Shown here one piece after another: positions 34,091 to 42,261 of a DNA stretch of 64,000 bases (positions are counted from its first letter, which is position 1; every line of letters begins with the position of its first letter). The notes beneath the pieces were generated by a model. That model searched no databases and was not told where the DNA came from. It saw nothing but the letters and a program-made list of their open reading frames with translations. Position numbers and translations under genes: made by a program. This DNA is from Streptomyces parvus. GTDB lineage: Bacteria > Actinomycetota > Actinomycetes > Streptomycetales > Streptomycetaceae. Location of the stretch: positions 307,077 to 371,076 of the forward strand of contig NZ_BMRY01000010.1 of NCBI RefSeq assembly GCF_014648875.1, read 5' to 3'.

Positions 34091-34800
34091 GCCTCGGCCC
34101 GTGCGATGAGGTCGGGCAGTTCGGCGACGGACCCGAGGACGTGGGTCGCGCCGTGCCGGGCCAGCTGCTCCTTGTCGTGGGCGCCGGTGAGGACCCCGGC
34201 GACGATCCCGGCGCCGGAACGTACGCCGCTGAGCATGTCGTACGAGGTGTCGCCCGCCACCACGGTCCGGCGGACGTCGGCCACGGCCCCGGTGCGCAGG
34301 AAGGCGGCCAGCACCATGTCCGGGAAGGGCCGGCCCCGGCCGCCCGCGTCGGCGGGACAGAGGGTGAGCGGGACGAGGTCCTGCCAGCCGAGGGCGGCGA
34401 GGATGGCGTCCTGAGTGGTGCGGGCGAAGCCGGTGGTCAGGACGACGGTACGGCCTTCGGCGGCGAGGCGTTCCACGGCCTCGCGGGCGCCGGGGAGCGG
34501 GGCGATGCGGCCGCCGTCGACGAGTTCGCCGTACGCCTCCTCGAAGGCGGTGTTGGCGTACTGCGCCCGCTCCTCGTCACCGAAGAGGTGCCGGAAGACG
34601 GAGATCTTGGACTCGCCCATGGTGTCGCGTACGTAAGCGAGTTGACGGGCGTGCTCGTCGGATCCAGGTCGTCTGCCGAGGCGTTGGGCGGCGGTGGAGA
34701 AGGCCTGCTCGACGAGGCCGCCGTCGGCGACGGTGGTGCCGGCCATGTCGAGGACGACGAGGTCGTAGGGGGCACGCGGGGTGTCGGTCGGGGAAGTCAT
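34087..34800 (-). CDS. Phosphonatase-like HAD hydrolase
   Basis: A 237-residue HAD enzyme related to phosphonoacetaldehyde hydrolase PhnX. The nucleophile region is LDMAGTTV, followed by TTGFART (motif II), an Arg-rich GRGRPFPDM block and GDTSYDMLSG (motif IV). PhnX uses a cap-domain Lys (MGLLK in Bacillus) to form a Schiff base with the aldehyde; here DTMGESK places K65 at the same position. C-P cleavage of phosphonoacetaldehyde is therefore likely, consistent with the adjacent FAD oxidase and AEP transporter. ATG 34800 lies 5 nt after the previous stop; a GTG at 34809 overlapping that stop is possible. Confidence 0.8.
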   Translation of the reverse strand: MTSPTDTPRAPYDLVVLDMAGTTVADGGLVEQAFSTAAQRLGRRPGSDEHARQLAYVRDTMGESKISVFRHLFGDEERAQYANTAFEEAYGELVDGGRIAPLPGAREAVERLAAEGRTVVLTTGFARTTQDAILAALGWQDLVPLTLCPADAGGRGRPFPDMVLAAFLRTGAVADVRRTVVAGDTSYDMLSGVRSGAGIVAGVLTGAHDKEQLARHGATHVLGSVAELPDLIARAEA

Positions 34801-34805
34801 GTGGT

Positions 34806-35930
34806 TCACCAGCCCAGTTGGTCGGCGGTCGTTTCGGCGATGGCGGGCGAGCACGTCATGCCGCGCCCGCCGGGTCCGGTGACGAGCCAGACCCCGTCGC
34901 GCACCTGCTGCCGGTGGACGACGCGTGCGGTGTCGGTGCACTGGGCGTAGACGCCCGCCCAGCGGTGGCGGATACGGGGCAGCGGGCGGCCGAGGAAGGC
35001 CTCGACGACCCGGGTGAGGTGCTCGTACGGCTCCTCGACGGTGTCGAAGGCGAAGGGGTGCTCGTACTCGTGGGTGTCGCCGATGGTCAGCCCGCCGTCG
35101 CGGCGCTGGACCATGAGGAGCTGCATGCGGTGCTCGGCGGCGACGGGGTCCTGGGCCTGTCCGGCGTTGAGGGCGTCGAGCGCCTCGCCCCGGTAGGCGG
35201 GGTAGTAGCGGAAACTGTCGGCGTCGGCGACGGAGGTGGTGAGGGGTTCGCCGAGGGGGTCGGTCTGCATCATCTGGAGGCGGACGCGGCGCACGGGCAG
35301 CCCGGGCCCGGCGAGTTCGCGGACGAGCCCGCCGAGCCAGGCGCCGGTGGCGAGGACGACGGCGTCGCCGGTGTGGACGTCCCCGTGGTCGTCGCGCACC
35401 GAGGCGGTCCCGACGACCTCGCGGACCTCACGGCCGCCGAGGTAGGTGTACCGCCCGGAGGCCAGCAGCTCCCGTTTGAGGGCGAGTTGGGCGGTGCGGG
35501 GCTCGACGGCCGCGTCCCGCTCGCACCACAGGGCCGCGGTGAACGCCCCGCGCAGGGCCGGGTTGACCGCCCGGGCCTCGTCGGCGGTGAGCAGCTTGTA
35601 GCCGCGCGCCGCCGCGTCGGACCGGGCGACGGCGGCCTCGGCGACGGCGACCTCGCGTGCGGTCCGCAGCGGGGTGAGCGAACCGCAGGCCCGGAAGCCG
35701 AGCCCGGGCACCCGCTCGCCGATGCCCTCCCACAACTCACGGGCGCGCAGGGCGGTCTGCAGCTCCTCGCCACCGGCCCGGCCGCTGATCCATATCTGTC
35801 CGAAATTGCGGAGCGATGCCCCGCGCGCCTCGCTCTCGCGCTCGATCTGTACGACCTCGTGGCCGCGGCTGACTGCGTGCCAGGCGTGCATGGTTCCCAC
35901 CACGCCGGCTCCTACGACGATGACTCTCAC
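34806..35930 (-). CDS. FAD-dependent oxidoreductase of the phosphonate operon (TIGR03364-like)
   Basis: A 374-residue DAO-family flavoenzyme: N-terminal dinucleotide fingerprint VIVVGAGVVGTMHA, ERESEARGASLRNFGQ near residue 40, and a C-terminal FAD-contact segment GPGGRGMTCSPAIAE. The family co-occurs with phosphonatase-like hydrolases and AEP transporters. The expected reaction is oxidative deamination of AEP or an N-methylated AEP to phosphonoacetaldehyde, which the next enzyme would cleave. GTG 35930 is preferred because AGGAG lies 10 nt upstream. It is the first gene of the operon; an operator candidate lies at 36006-36017. Confidence 0.8.
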   Translation of the reverse strand: MRVIVVGAGVVGTMHAWHAVSRGHEVVQIERESEARGASLRNFGQIWISGRAGGEELQTALRARELWEGIGERVPGLGFRACGSLTPLRTAREVAVAEAAVARSDAAARGYKLLTADEARAVNPALRGAFTAALWCERDAAVEPRTAQLALKRELLASGRYTYLGGREVREVVGTASVRDDHGDVHTGDAVVLATGAWLGGLVRELAGPGLPVRRVRLQMMQTDPLGEPLTTSVADADSFRYYPAYRGEALDALNAGQAQDPVAAEHRMQLLMVQRRDGGLTIGDTHEYEHPFAFDTVEEPYEHLTRVVEAFLGRPLPRIRHRWAGVYAQCTDTARVVHRQQVRDGVWLVTGPGGRGMTCSPAIAETTADQLGW

Positions 35931-36005
35931 GTCGGCCACGCTCCTGGGGACGGGTGTCCCGGACACGTCCGGTCATCGACGGGACGGTGAACGACCCCGC
36001 AAGTT

Positions 36006-36017
36006 TGGCCCAGACCC
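36006..36017. promoter_or_regulatory. UTRA/GntR-type operator candidate, AEP operon promoter
   Basis: TGGCCCAGACCC matches 9 of 12 positions of TGGTCTAGACCA and lies 75 bp upstream of the FAD oxidoreductase start. It shares CCAGACCCGTTA exactly with the site at 30128-30139. On the transcribed (minus) strand it is preceded by AACATAAC, a possible -10 region. Confidence 0.55.
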
Positions 36018-36128
36018 GTTATGTTTCCGTGACCTGAAGGGCCGTACGGAGGGCGAACCGTACGGATGGCGATGGGACAGCGGCCCGCGATCCTGCCCAC
36101 CCGGCTCCCGGCTCCCGGCTCTCCGCTC

Positions 36129-36899
36129 TCAGCCCTGCCCCTCGCCCCGCAGATGCGCCGAGAAGGAGAACCGGTCCCCCCGGAACAGCGTCCGCACGCG
36201 CTCCAGCGGCCGGCCGTCGGTGTCCCGGGAGAGGCGGTGGATCAGGAGCATCGGCAGGGCCGGCGGGGTCCCGATGAGCAGGGCCTCGCGGGGGGTCGCG
36301 AGCACGGTCTCGATCCGCTCGTCGGCGTCGCCGAAGGAGATCCCGAGCGCGTCGCGGAGGTGGGCGTAGAAGGAGGAGTCCGGGTCGAACGCCGTGTCCA
36401 GGTCGGGGACGCGGGCGACACCGACGTACGTGCTCTCCAGGCCGACGCGTTCGTCGTCGGCGAGCAGCACCCGCTCCAGGTGCCAGACCGGCTCGCCCCG
36501 CTCGACGCCGACCTCGGCGGCGAGCGCCTCGGGGCAGGGGAAGCGGTCCAGGCCGATGAGGTTGCGCCCGGGCCGCCGGCCCTGACGGCGGACGCCCTCG
36601 GTGTAGCTGGCGAGCGAGAGCGGCTGCTCCAGCTTGGGCCCGGCGACGACGGTGCCGCGCCCCTGCCGGCGCAGCCGCCCCTCCAGGAGGAGTTCGCGCA
36701 GGGCCTGGCGGACGGTCTCCCGCGAGACCTCGTGCAGCTGGGCGAGTTCCCGCTCGGTGGGCAGGAGTCCGCCCTCGCCCAACTCGTCGAGCAGGACCGC
36801 GATACGGGCCTTGACCGCGTAGTACTTCGGGATACGGCCGTGCTCGGGGATGCCGGAGCGGATCGGTGCGCCAGGTGCCTGGTCGTTCGGGTAGTCCAC
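36129..36899 (-). CDS. GntR-family regulator with UTRA domain
   Basis: A 256-residue HutC-type regulator. The winged HTH (about 20-90) contains LPTERELAQLHEVSRETVRQALREL, and the UTRA domain (about 105-250) contains VWHLERVLLADDERVGLESTYV and ETVLATPREA. It lies directly upstream of, and co-directional with, the AEP operon, so it is the likely regulator of both operator candidates. GTG 36899 (VDYPNDQ) is used; its ribosome-binding site is weak and an upstream start is possible. Confidence 0.85.
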   Translation of the reverse strand: MDYPNDQAPGAPIRSGIPEHGRIPKYYAVKARIAVLLDELGEGGLLPTERELAQLHEVSRETVRQALRELLLEGRLRRQGRGTVVAGPKLEQPLSLASYTEGVRRQGRRPGRNLIGLDRFPCPEALAAEVGVERGEPVWHLERVLLADDERVGLESTYVGVARVPDLDTAFDPDSSFYAHLRDALGISFGDADERIETVLATPREALLIGTPPALPMLLIHRLSRDTDGRPLERVRTLFRGDRFSFSAHLRGEGQG

Positions 36900-36945
36900 G
36901 CGCCCGATGATGGCAGACGCGGGTGAACGGACCGGTACGGGCGCC

Positions 36946-36981
36946 GGTACGGGCACGGGGTCGCGGCCCCGTGCCCGTACC
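36946..36981 (-). terminator. Terminator of the LAXTG protein gene
   Basis: A perfect 15-bp stem (GGTACGGGCACGGGG and complement) with a 6-nt loop lies 36 bp after the stop at 37017. Confidence 0.9.
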
Positions 36982-37016
36982 GTCAGGCGTTGCGGCGGGC
37001 CGCGACCCCGGGGCCC

Positions 37017-38108
37017 TCAGCCCCCCGCGCGGCGGACCCGGCGGGCGTGCCGCAGCAGGGCGGCCCCGGCCAGCAGGAACACCCCGGCGGCGACCCCGGT
37101 CCAGGCCGTCGACGCCGGTCCGGTGCGGGCGAGTTCGGGGAGCGGGCGGCCGAGTCCGTCGCGGGCCGGCAGCCCGGGGCTCTCCTCGCCGCGGTCGTTC
37201 CCGTCCGGGCGGGCCGGCGGCCGGGGGCCGGAGTCGCTGTCCGGGGCCGGGTCCCGGCCCGTGCCGGAGTCGGTACGGGGGTCCTCGCGGCGGCCGTCGG
37301 GATCGCCCGGCCGGTCCGTGCGGGTGCCGGTGGCGGGGGCGGTGCGCTCCGGGTCGGGGCGCTCGGTGCGGGGGCCGTCCGGCTCGCGGATGCCGCCCGT
37401 GGCGCCGTCGACGATCACGAAGGGGTACTCCTCCGACTCCCCCACCCACTCACCGTCCTCGCGCGCGCCGCCCTTCCCCTTGTCCTGGTGGCGGCGCTGG
37501 ACGACGGCCGCGTGCGCGGTGACCGGACCGGGGGCGGTGTCGGAGGTGAACGCCATCCGGACGCGTACGGAGACGGTCTCCCCGGCGGGAACGGTGAACC
37601 CGGGGAACGGGTCGCCGAAGACGCCGATCTGCTCGTCGTGGTCGGTGGACTCCCAGGTGACGCGGTGCTCCTTCTCCGGGCTGCCGGGTTCGGAGAACTC
37701 CAGCTGGATCTGGTCCGACGTCAGCCTGCGGTCGCGGTCGGCGAGCACGAGAACCGGGTGCAGGGCCTGGCAGGACGTGTCGGTGGTGTTGGTGAGGTCG
37801 AGGAACCAGGTGCCGTAGCCGCCGCCGGAGGCGTACCGGCCCGGGGCGTCCTGGATCCGGGCCTCGATGGGGAAGTCCTTGGCCTTGGGGTCACCGCACA
37901 CGGGCTGCTCGTCGTCCGCGTTCGCGGCGCGTACGGCTCGTACATCCGCGGGTGCGGTTGCGGCTAAGGAGGCGGAGACCGCCGGGGCGGGCAGGGCCGT
38001 CGCCTGCGGTCCGCCCAGGAGCGCGGCGGGCACCGTGATCCCGGCGACCAGCCCGAGGGCGGCGAGCGTACGGCCGTCACGTGGCCGTGCGCCGGAGGTG
38101 GGGGGCAT
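37017..38108 (-). CDS. Cell-wall-anchored LAXTG protein
   Basis: A 363-residue exported protein. After the signal peptide (about 10-45) comes a beta-rich domain (about 70-215) with two cysteines (PVCGDP, TSCQAL). A long Asp/Pro/Arg-rich linker (DPERTAPATGTRTD-type) follows. The C-terminus is a sorting signal: LARTG, a hydrophobic helix and an RHARRVRRAGG tail. LAXTG is the class E sortase signal of streptomycetes; a class E sortase lies at 43684 and a class F sortase at 26259. ATG 38108 is preceded by AAGGGTGA. No enzymatic motif is seen. Confidence 0.85.
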   Translation of the reverse strand: MPPTSGARPRDGRTLAALGLVAGITVPAALLGGPQATALPAPAVSASLAATAPADVRAVRAANADDEQPVCGDPKAKDFPIEARIQDAPGRYASGGGYGTWFLDLTNTTDTSCQALHPVLVLADRDRRLTSDQIQLEFSEPGSPEKEHRVTWESTDHDEQIGVFGDPFPGFTVPAGETVSVRVRMAFTSDTAPGPVTAHAAVVQRRHQDKGKGGAREDGEWVGESEEYPFVIVDGATGGIREPDGPRTERPDPERTAPATGTRTDRPGDPDGRREDPRTDSGTGRDPAPDSDSGPRPPARPDGNDRGEESPGLPARDGLGRPLPELARTGPASTAWTGVAAGVFLLAGAALLRHARRVRRAGG

Positions 38109-38290
38109 GGGGGTCACCCTTCGCTGCTCGCGGGACGACCGGGGCCCTGGCGGGGGCCGCCGGTGGTGACCTCCGACGTCATCACGCGCGCGCGAACTCA
38201 GAGAGTCGACATGCCGACACGATTAATAGGATCACCCGACTGCATCCCCCTGGGTCAGGGGGAGCGGAAGGAGCAACGGCCGGCGAGGCC

Positions 38291-39433
38291 CTACCCTCGA
38301 TCCTCCTTCTCCTCCCCCACCCGCTTCTCCTCCCCGATCCGGCCGAACACCGGCGCGAGCACCAGTTGCGCCGCGCCCTCCGCGACCGGCCGGTCCCCGC
38401 CCCCGGCGACCGTGACGGTCACGCCCGCACCCGCTCCGCCCCGGGCGGCCCGCTCCTCGATCACGGCCCGGACGCCCCGTACGTACGCGTCCTCGTCGGC
38501 GGCCACCGTCCGGCCGCCCAGGACCACCCGGTCGATGTCGAGCAGGCCGACCAGGTTCGCCGCGCCCGTGCCCAGGACCCGGGCCGCCTCGCCCCGGTCG
38601 CCGCGCGCCTCGGCGGCCAGGCACAGGGCCTCGATGCAGCCGCGCCCCCCGCAGCCGCACAGCGGGCCGTCCAGCTGGAGGGTCTGGTGCCCGAACTCGC
38701 CGGCCCCCGTCCGCGCCCCCCGGTGCACCTCGCCGCCGAGGACCAGGCCCGCGCCGAGACCCGTACCGAGGTGGAGGTAGGCGAAGTCGCCACCGCCCGC
38801 GCCGCCGAGGGCGAGGGCCAGGGCGGCGGCGTTGGTGTCCTTGTCCAGGACCACCGGCAGCCCGGTCCGCTCGGCGAGGGCGGCGCGCAGCGGGTAGCCG
38901 TCCCACCGCGGGAATCCGGTGACCCGGTGCAGCACGCCGTCCCGGTGGTCGAGCGGTCCGGGCACCGCGACGCCCACCCCGAGCACCGGCTTGTGCGGTT
39001 CGGCCGCACACAGGTCCCGTACGGCGTCGGCCGCGTCCGCGAGGACCCGCTCCGCCGGAGCGCCGAGGTCGAGGGGCGCGGTGGTGACGGCGACGGGCCG
39101 GCCCGCGAGGTCGACCAGGACGGCGGTGAGCCCGTCGCGGTCCAGGTGGAGGCCGACGGCGAACTGGGCGTCGGGGACCAGCCGCAGCACCGTGCGCGGT
39201 TTGCCGCCGGTGGAGGGGCGCAGGCCCGCGCCGGCGGCGAGGCCGTCCTCCCGCAGCCGGGCGGTGATCTTGCTGACGGCCTGCGGGGTGAGGCCGGTGC
39301 CCTCGGCGAGCTCCAGCCGGCTGATGCCCTCCGCCCCGGCGGCCCGCAGCAGGTCCAGCACCAGCGCGGCGTTGTGGTGGCGCAGCGCTGGGAGGTTCAC
39401 CCCCGCCGGGGCCCTCGTTCTGCTCCTGTTCAC
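38291..39433 (-). CDS. ROK-family transcriptional regulator
   Basis: A 380-residue repressor. The N-terminal winged HTH (about 15-75) contains ISRLELAEGTGLTPQAVSKITARL, and the ROK sugar-kinase-like domain contains the zinc motif CGCGGRGCIE. The ligand is probably a sugar or sugar phosphate. It diverges from a Gfo/Idh/MocA-type dehydrogenase, and a 27-bp imperfect palindrome lies between the two genes, 40 bp upstream of this start, as expected for an autoregulated repressor. Confidence 0.9.
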   Translation of the reverse strand: MNRSRTRAPAGVNLPALRHHNAALVLDLLRAAGAEGISRLELAEGTGLTPQAVSKITARLREDGLAAGAGLRPSTGGKPRTVLRLVPDAQFAVGLHLDRDGLTAVLVDLAGRPVAVTTAPLDLGAPAERVLADAADAVRDLCAAEPHKPVLGVGVAVPGPLDHRDGVLHRVTGFPRWDGYPLRAALAERTGLPVVLDKDTNAAALALALGGAGGGDFAYLHLGTGLGAGLVLGGEVHRGARTGAGEFGHQTLQLDGPLCGCGGRGCIEALCLAAEARGDRGEAARVLGTGAANLVGLLDIDRVVLGGRTVAADEDAYVRGVRAVIEERAARGGAGAGVTVTVAGGGDRPVAEGAAQLVLAPVFGRIGEEKRVGEEKEDRG

Positions 39434-39473
39434 CGCTCACTCCCCTTCACCACCCCATTGTGCCGGTCGCTTG

Positions 39474-39500
39474 CACTTTGGCAACAGCGTTGCTTAAGTG
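39474..39500. promoter_or_regulatory. 27-bp palindromic operator candidate between ROK and dehydrogenase genes
   Basis: The half-sites CACTT-N2-GCAAC and GTTGC-N2-AAGTG are separated by AGC, so 10 of 12 positions pair in each arm. The site sits 40 bp before the ROK gene and ends 6 bp before the ATG of the dehydrogenase. Confidence 0.7.
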
Positions 39501-39506
39501 GATCGC

Positions 39507-40634
39507 ATGACCCCCAACGCCCCCGCCGCCTCCGGCGCCCCTCTCCGCGTCGCCCTCGTCGGCTACGGCCTGGCCGGCTCCGTCTTCCACGCCCCGCTGG
39601 TCTCCGCGACCGACGGCCTGGTCCTCGACACGGTCGTCACGTCGAACGAGGAGCGCCGGGCGGAGGCCCGCGCCGCCCATCCGAAGGTCCGGTTCGCCGC
39701 CTCGCCGGACGAGCTGTGGGAGCGCGCGGACGAGCTGGACCTGGTCGTGATCGCCTCCCCGAACAAGACGCACGTCCCGCTGGCGACGGCCGCGCTGAAG
39801 GCCGGGCTGCCCGTCGTCGTGGACAAGCCGATCGCCGGGACCGCCGCCGAGGCGCGCGAGCTGGCCGCTCTCGCCGAGGAGCGCGGGCTGCTGCTCTCGG
39901 TCTTCCAGAACCGCCGCTGGGACAACGACTTCCGCACCCTGGCCGCGCTGATCGCCGACGGCGAGCTGGGCGAGGTGCAGCGCTTCGAGTCCCGGTTCGA
40001 GCGCTGGCGGCCGCAGCTGAAGGGCGGCTGGCGCGAGTCGGGCGACCCGGACGAGATCGGCGGTCTGCTGTACGACCTGGGCAGCCATGTCGTCGATCAG
40101 GCGCTGGTGCTGTTCGGCCCGGCCGTCCAGGTGTACGCGGAGTCCGACGTACGGCGTCCCGGTGCGGCGGCGGACGACGACACGTTCATCGCGATCACGC
40201 ACGAGAACGGGGTCCGCTCGCATCTGTACGTCAGCGCCACCACGGCCCAGCTCGGCCCGCGCTTTCGCGTGCTCGGCTCGGCGGCGGGCTATGTGAAGTA
40301 CGGCCTGGACCCGCAGGAGGCGGCCCTGCGCGAGGGGCTGCGCCCGGTGGCCGGCGAGCCGTGGGGCGAGGAGGTGGAGCAGATGTGGGGCCGCGTCGGT
40401 TCCGGCGAGTCCCCGCTGACCGGCGGCGGCACCCCGGTCCGTACGCTGCCCGGCGACTACCCCGCGTACTACGCCGCCGTCGCCGCCGCGATCCGCGGCA
40501 CGGGCGACAACCCGGTCACCGCGCTCCAGGCGGCCGCGGCCCTGGACGTCCTGGAGGCCGCCCGCCGCTCGGCGCGCGAAGGCGTCTCGGTCACCCTTCT
40601 CCCGCACCACGACGCAGAGGAGCGGCGCGCATGA
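39507..40634 (+). CDS. Gfo/Idh/MocA-family oxidoreductase
   Basis: A 375-residue NAD(P)-dependent dehydrogenase. The N-terminal Rossmann motif is ALVGYGLAGSVFHAPL, the catalytic Lys region is VVDKPIAG, and the C-terminal domain contains GGLLYDLGSHVVDQAL with the conserved His. The substrate is probably a sugar or inositol derivative. ATG 39507 is preferred; GTG 39498 lies inside the palindrome. A ribosome-binding site is not obvious, so it may be leaderless. It overlaps the next gene by 4 nt. The ROK regulator is the likely repressor. Confidence 0.85.
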   Translation: MTPNAPAASGAPLRVALVGYGLAGSVFHAPLVSATDGLVLDTVVTSNEERRAEARAAHPKVRFAASPDELWERADELDLVVIASPNKTHVPLATAALKAGLPVVVDKPIAGTAAEARELAALAEERGLLLSVFQNRRWDNDFRTLAALIADGELGEVQRFESRFERWRPQLKGGWRESGDPDEIGGLLYDLGSHVVDQALVLFGPAVQVYAESDVRRPGAAADDDTFIAITHENGVRSHLYVSATTAQLGPRFRVLGSAAGYVKYGLDPQEAALREGLRPVAGEPWGEEVEQMWGRVGSGESPLTGGGTPVRTLPGDYPAYYAAVAAAIRGTGDNPVTALQAAAALDVLEAARRSAREGVSVTLLPHHDAEERRA

Positions 40635-41116
40635 CCACCACCTCCCCCTTCCCCACCATCGCCGAGCTGATCGCCCAGGAGCGCCGGCTCACCCTCCCGC
40701 GCTTCTCCCACGACGACGCGTTCGCGCTGGGCAGCCTGCTGGTCGAGCTGGCCCGGGAGCGGCACGCGCCGGTCGCGATCGACATCCGGCGCGGGGCGCA
40801 GCAGCTGTTCCACGCGGCGCTGCCGGGTTCGAGCGCGGACAACGACGCGTGGATCGACCGCAAGCGCAAGGTGGTCGAGCGGTACGGCGAGAGCTCGTAC
40901 CTGGTCGGCACCCGGTTCCGCGCGAAGGGCACGACGTTCGAGGAGTCCTCGCGCCTGGACCCGGACACGTACGCCGCGCACGGCGGTTCGTTCCCGATCG
41001 CGGTGGAGGGCGCGGGCGTGATCGGCACGGTCACGGTCTCCGGGCTGCCGCAGGCCGAGGACCACGCGATGGTGGTCGAGGCGCTGGAGCAGTTCACGGC
41101 GACGCCGGGGCTCTGA
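40631..41116 (+). CDS. UPF0303 / HbpS-like heme-degrading-domain protein
   Basis: A 161-residue soluble protein. TLPRFSHDDAFALGSLLVELARE, AIDIRRGAQQLFHAALPG, WIDRKRKVVERYG and the C-terminal GVIGTVTVSGLPQAEDHAMVVEAL block match the UPF0303/GlcG-HbpS fold. Proteins of this fold bind small metabolites or heme, but the function of this clade is uncertain. The start overlaps the dehydrogenase stop (ATGA), and co-expression with a sugar-type dehydrogenase is the main clue. Confidence 0.8.
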   Translation: MTTTSPFPTIAELIAQERRLTLPRFSHDDAFALGSLLVELARERHAPVAIDIRRGAQQLFHAALPGSSADNDAWIDRKRKVVERYGESSYLVGTRFRAKGTTFEESSRLDPDTYAAHGGSFPIAVEGAGVIGTVTVSGLPQAEDHAMVVEALEQFTATPGL

Positions 41117-41121
41117 TCCGG

Positions 41122-41198
41122 CCGTACGGGGAGGCGGGCCGGGCGGCTGAGCAGCCCGTACGGGGAGCCGGGCCGGGCGGCTGAGCAGACCGTACGGG
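41122..41198. repeat. 34-bp direct repeat, two and a quarter copies
   Basis: Units beginning CCGTACGGG start at 41122, 41156 and 41190; the first two differ at only a few bases. The repeat follows the stop of the UPF0303 gene in the convergent intergenic region and can form GC-rich hairpins. Confidence 0.75.
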
Positions 41199-41262
41199 AA
41201 AGGGGGCGCCGTCACCCGTACGTACGCGGGACGACGGCGGCACCCCCTCCCCCCGCCCCCGC

Positions 41263-42123
41263 CTAGGCGTCCTTCAGCTCCTGCCGCTGTCGGCCGAGCC
41301 CCTCCACCTCCAGCTCCACCACGTCGCCCGCCTTCAGGTACGGCTTGGGCTCGGGCTGCCCCATGGCGACCCCGGCGGGCGTACCGGTGTTGATGATGTC
41401 GCCCGGGTAGAGGGTCATGAAGTGGCTCAGGTAGCGGACGACCTCGCCGACCGGGAAGATCTGCTCGGCCGTGGTGCCGTTCTGCTTCAGCTCGCCGTTG
41501 ACCCAGAGGCGTAGCGGCAGGGCCTGCGGGTCGGGCACCTCGTCGGCGGTGACGAGCCAGGGGCCCAGCGGGTTGAACGTCTCGCAGTTCTTGCCCTTGT
41601 CCCAGGTGCCGCCGCGCTCGATCTGGAACTCGCGCTCGGAGACGTCGTGGGCGGTGGCGTACCCGGCGACATGGGCGAGCCCCTCCTCGGCGGAGCCCAG
41701 ATAGCGGGCGGTGCGCCCGATGACGACGGCGAGCTCGACCTCCCAGTCGGTCTTCCGGCTGCCGCGCGGTACGAGGACGGTGTCGTCGGGCCCGACGACG
41801 GTGTCGGGGGCCTTGAAGAACAGGATCGGCTCGGCCGGGATCTCCGCTCCCGTCTCGGTCGCGTGGTCGTAGTAGTTCAGCCCGATGCACACGATCTTGC
41901 CGATGCGTCCGACCGGCGGACCGATCCGCAGCCCCGTCGCGTCCAGGGCGGGCAGCACACCGGGGGTCTCGGCGGCCGCCCGTACGCGGGCGAGCGCGGA
42001 GGCGTCGGCGAGCAGTTCGCCGTCGATGTCGGGGACGATTCCCGACAGATCACGCAGAGTCCCGTCGCGGTCGAGAAGTGCGGGACGCTCGGCGCCCGCC
42101 GTACCGACTCGAAGCAGCTTCAA
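41263..42123 (-). CDS. Fumarylacetoacetate hydrolase family protein
   Basis: A 286-residue FAH-family enzyme. The core contains KIVCIGLNYYDHATETG, a metal-binding region with DWEVELAVVIGRTARYL, CETFNPLGPWLVTADEV, FPVGEVVRYLSHFMTLYPGDIINTGTPAGV, and the usual C-terminal GDVVELEVEGLG. Members hydrolyse, isomerise or decarboxylate 2-oxo acids (ureidoglycolate lyase and 2-hydroxyhepta-2,4-dienedioate isomerase types); the substrate is unknown. TTG 42123 is chosen because AAGAGGAG lies about 9 nt upstream and the sequence before it has no family resemblance. Confidence 0.85.
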   Translation of the reverse strand: MKLLRVGTAGAERPALLDRDGTLRDLSGIVPDIDGELLADASALARVRAAAETPGVLPALDATGLRIGPPVGRIGKIVCIGLNYYDHATETGAEIPAEPILFFKAPDTVVGPDDTVLVPRGSRKTDWEVELAVVIGRTARYLGSAEEGLAHVAGYATAHDVSEREFQIERGGTWDKGKNCETFNPLGPWLVTADEVPDPQALPLRLWVNGELKQNGTTAEQIFPVGEVVRYLSHFMTLYPGDIINTGTPAGVAMGQPEPKPYLKAGDVVELEVEGLGRQRQELKDA

Positions 42124-42261
42124 CGGTCCAACTCCTCTTGATCGAGGTGGAGAGCCCTTCGGCGGGGTGCGGCCGCCGAGGGGCTTGGCTGATCGTCCAA
42201 GAGATCGGATCACTCCGCAAGACCTCGTTCACACACTGGACCGGCGCATCGGCCGCGCCGA

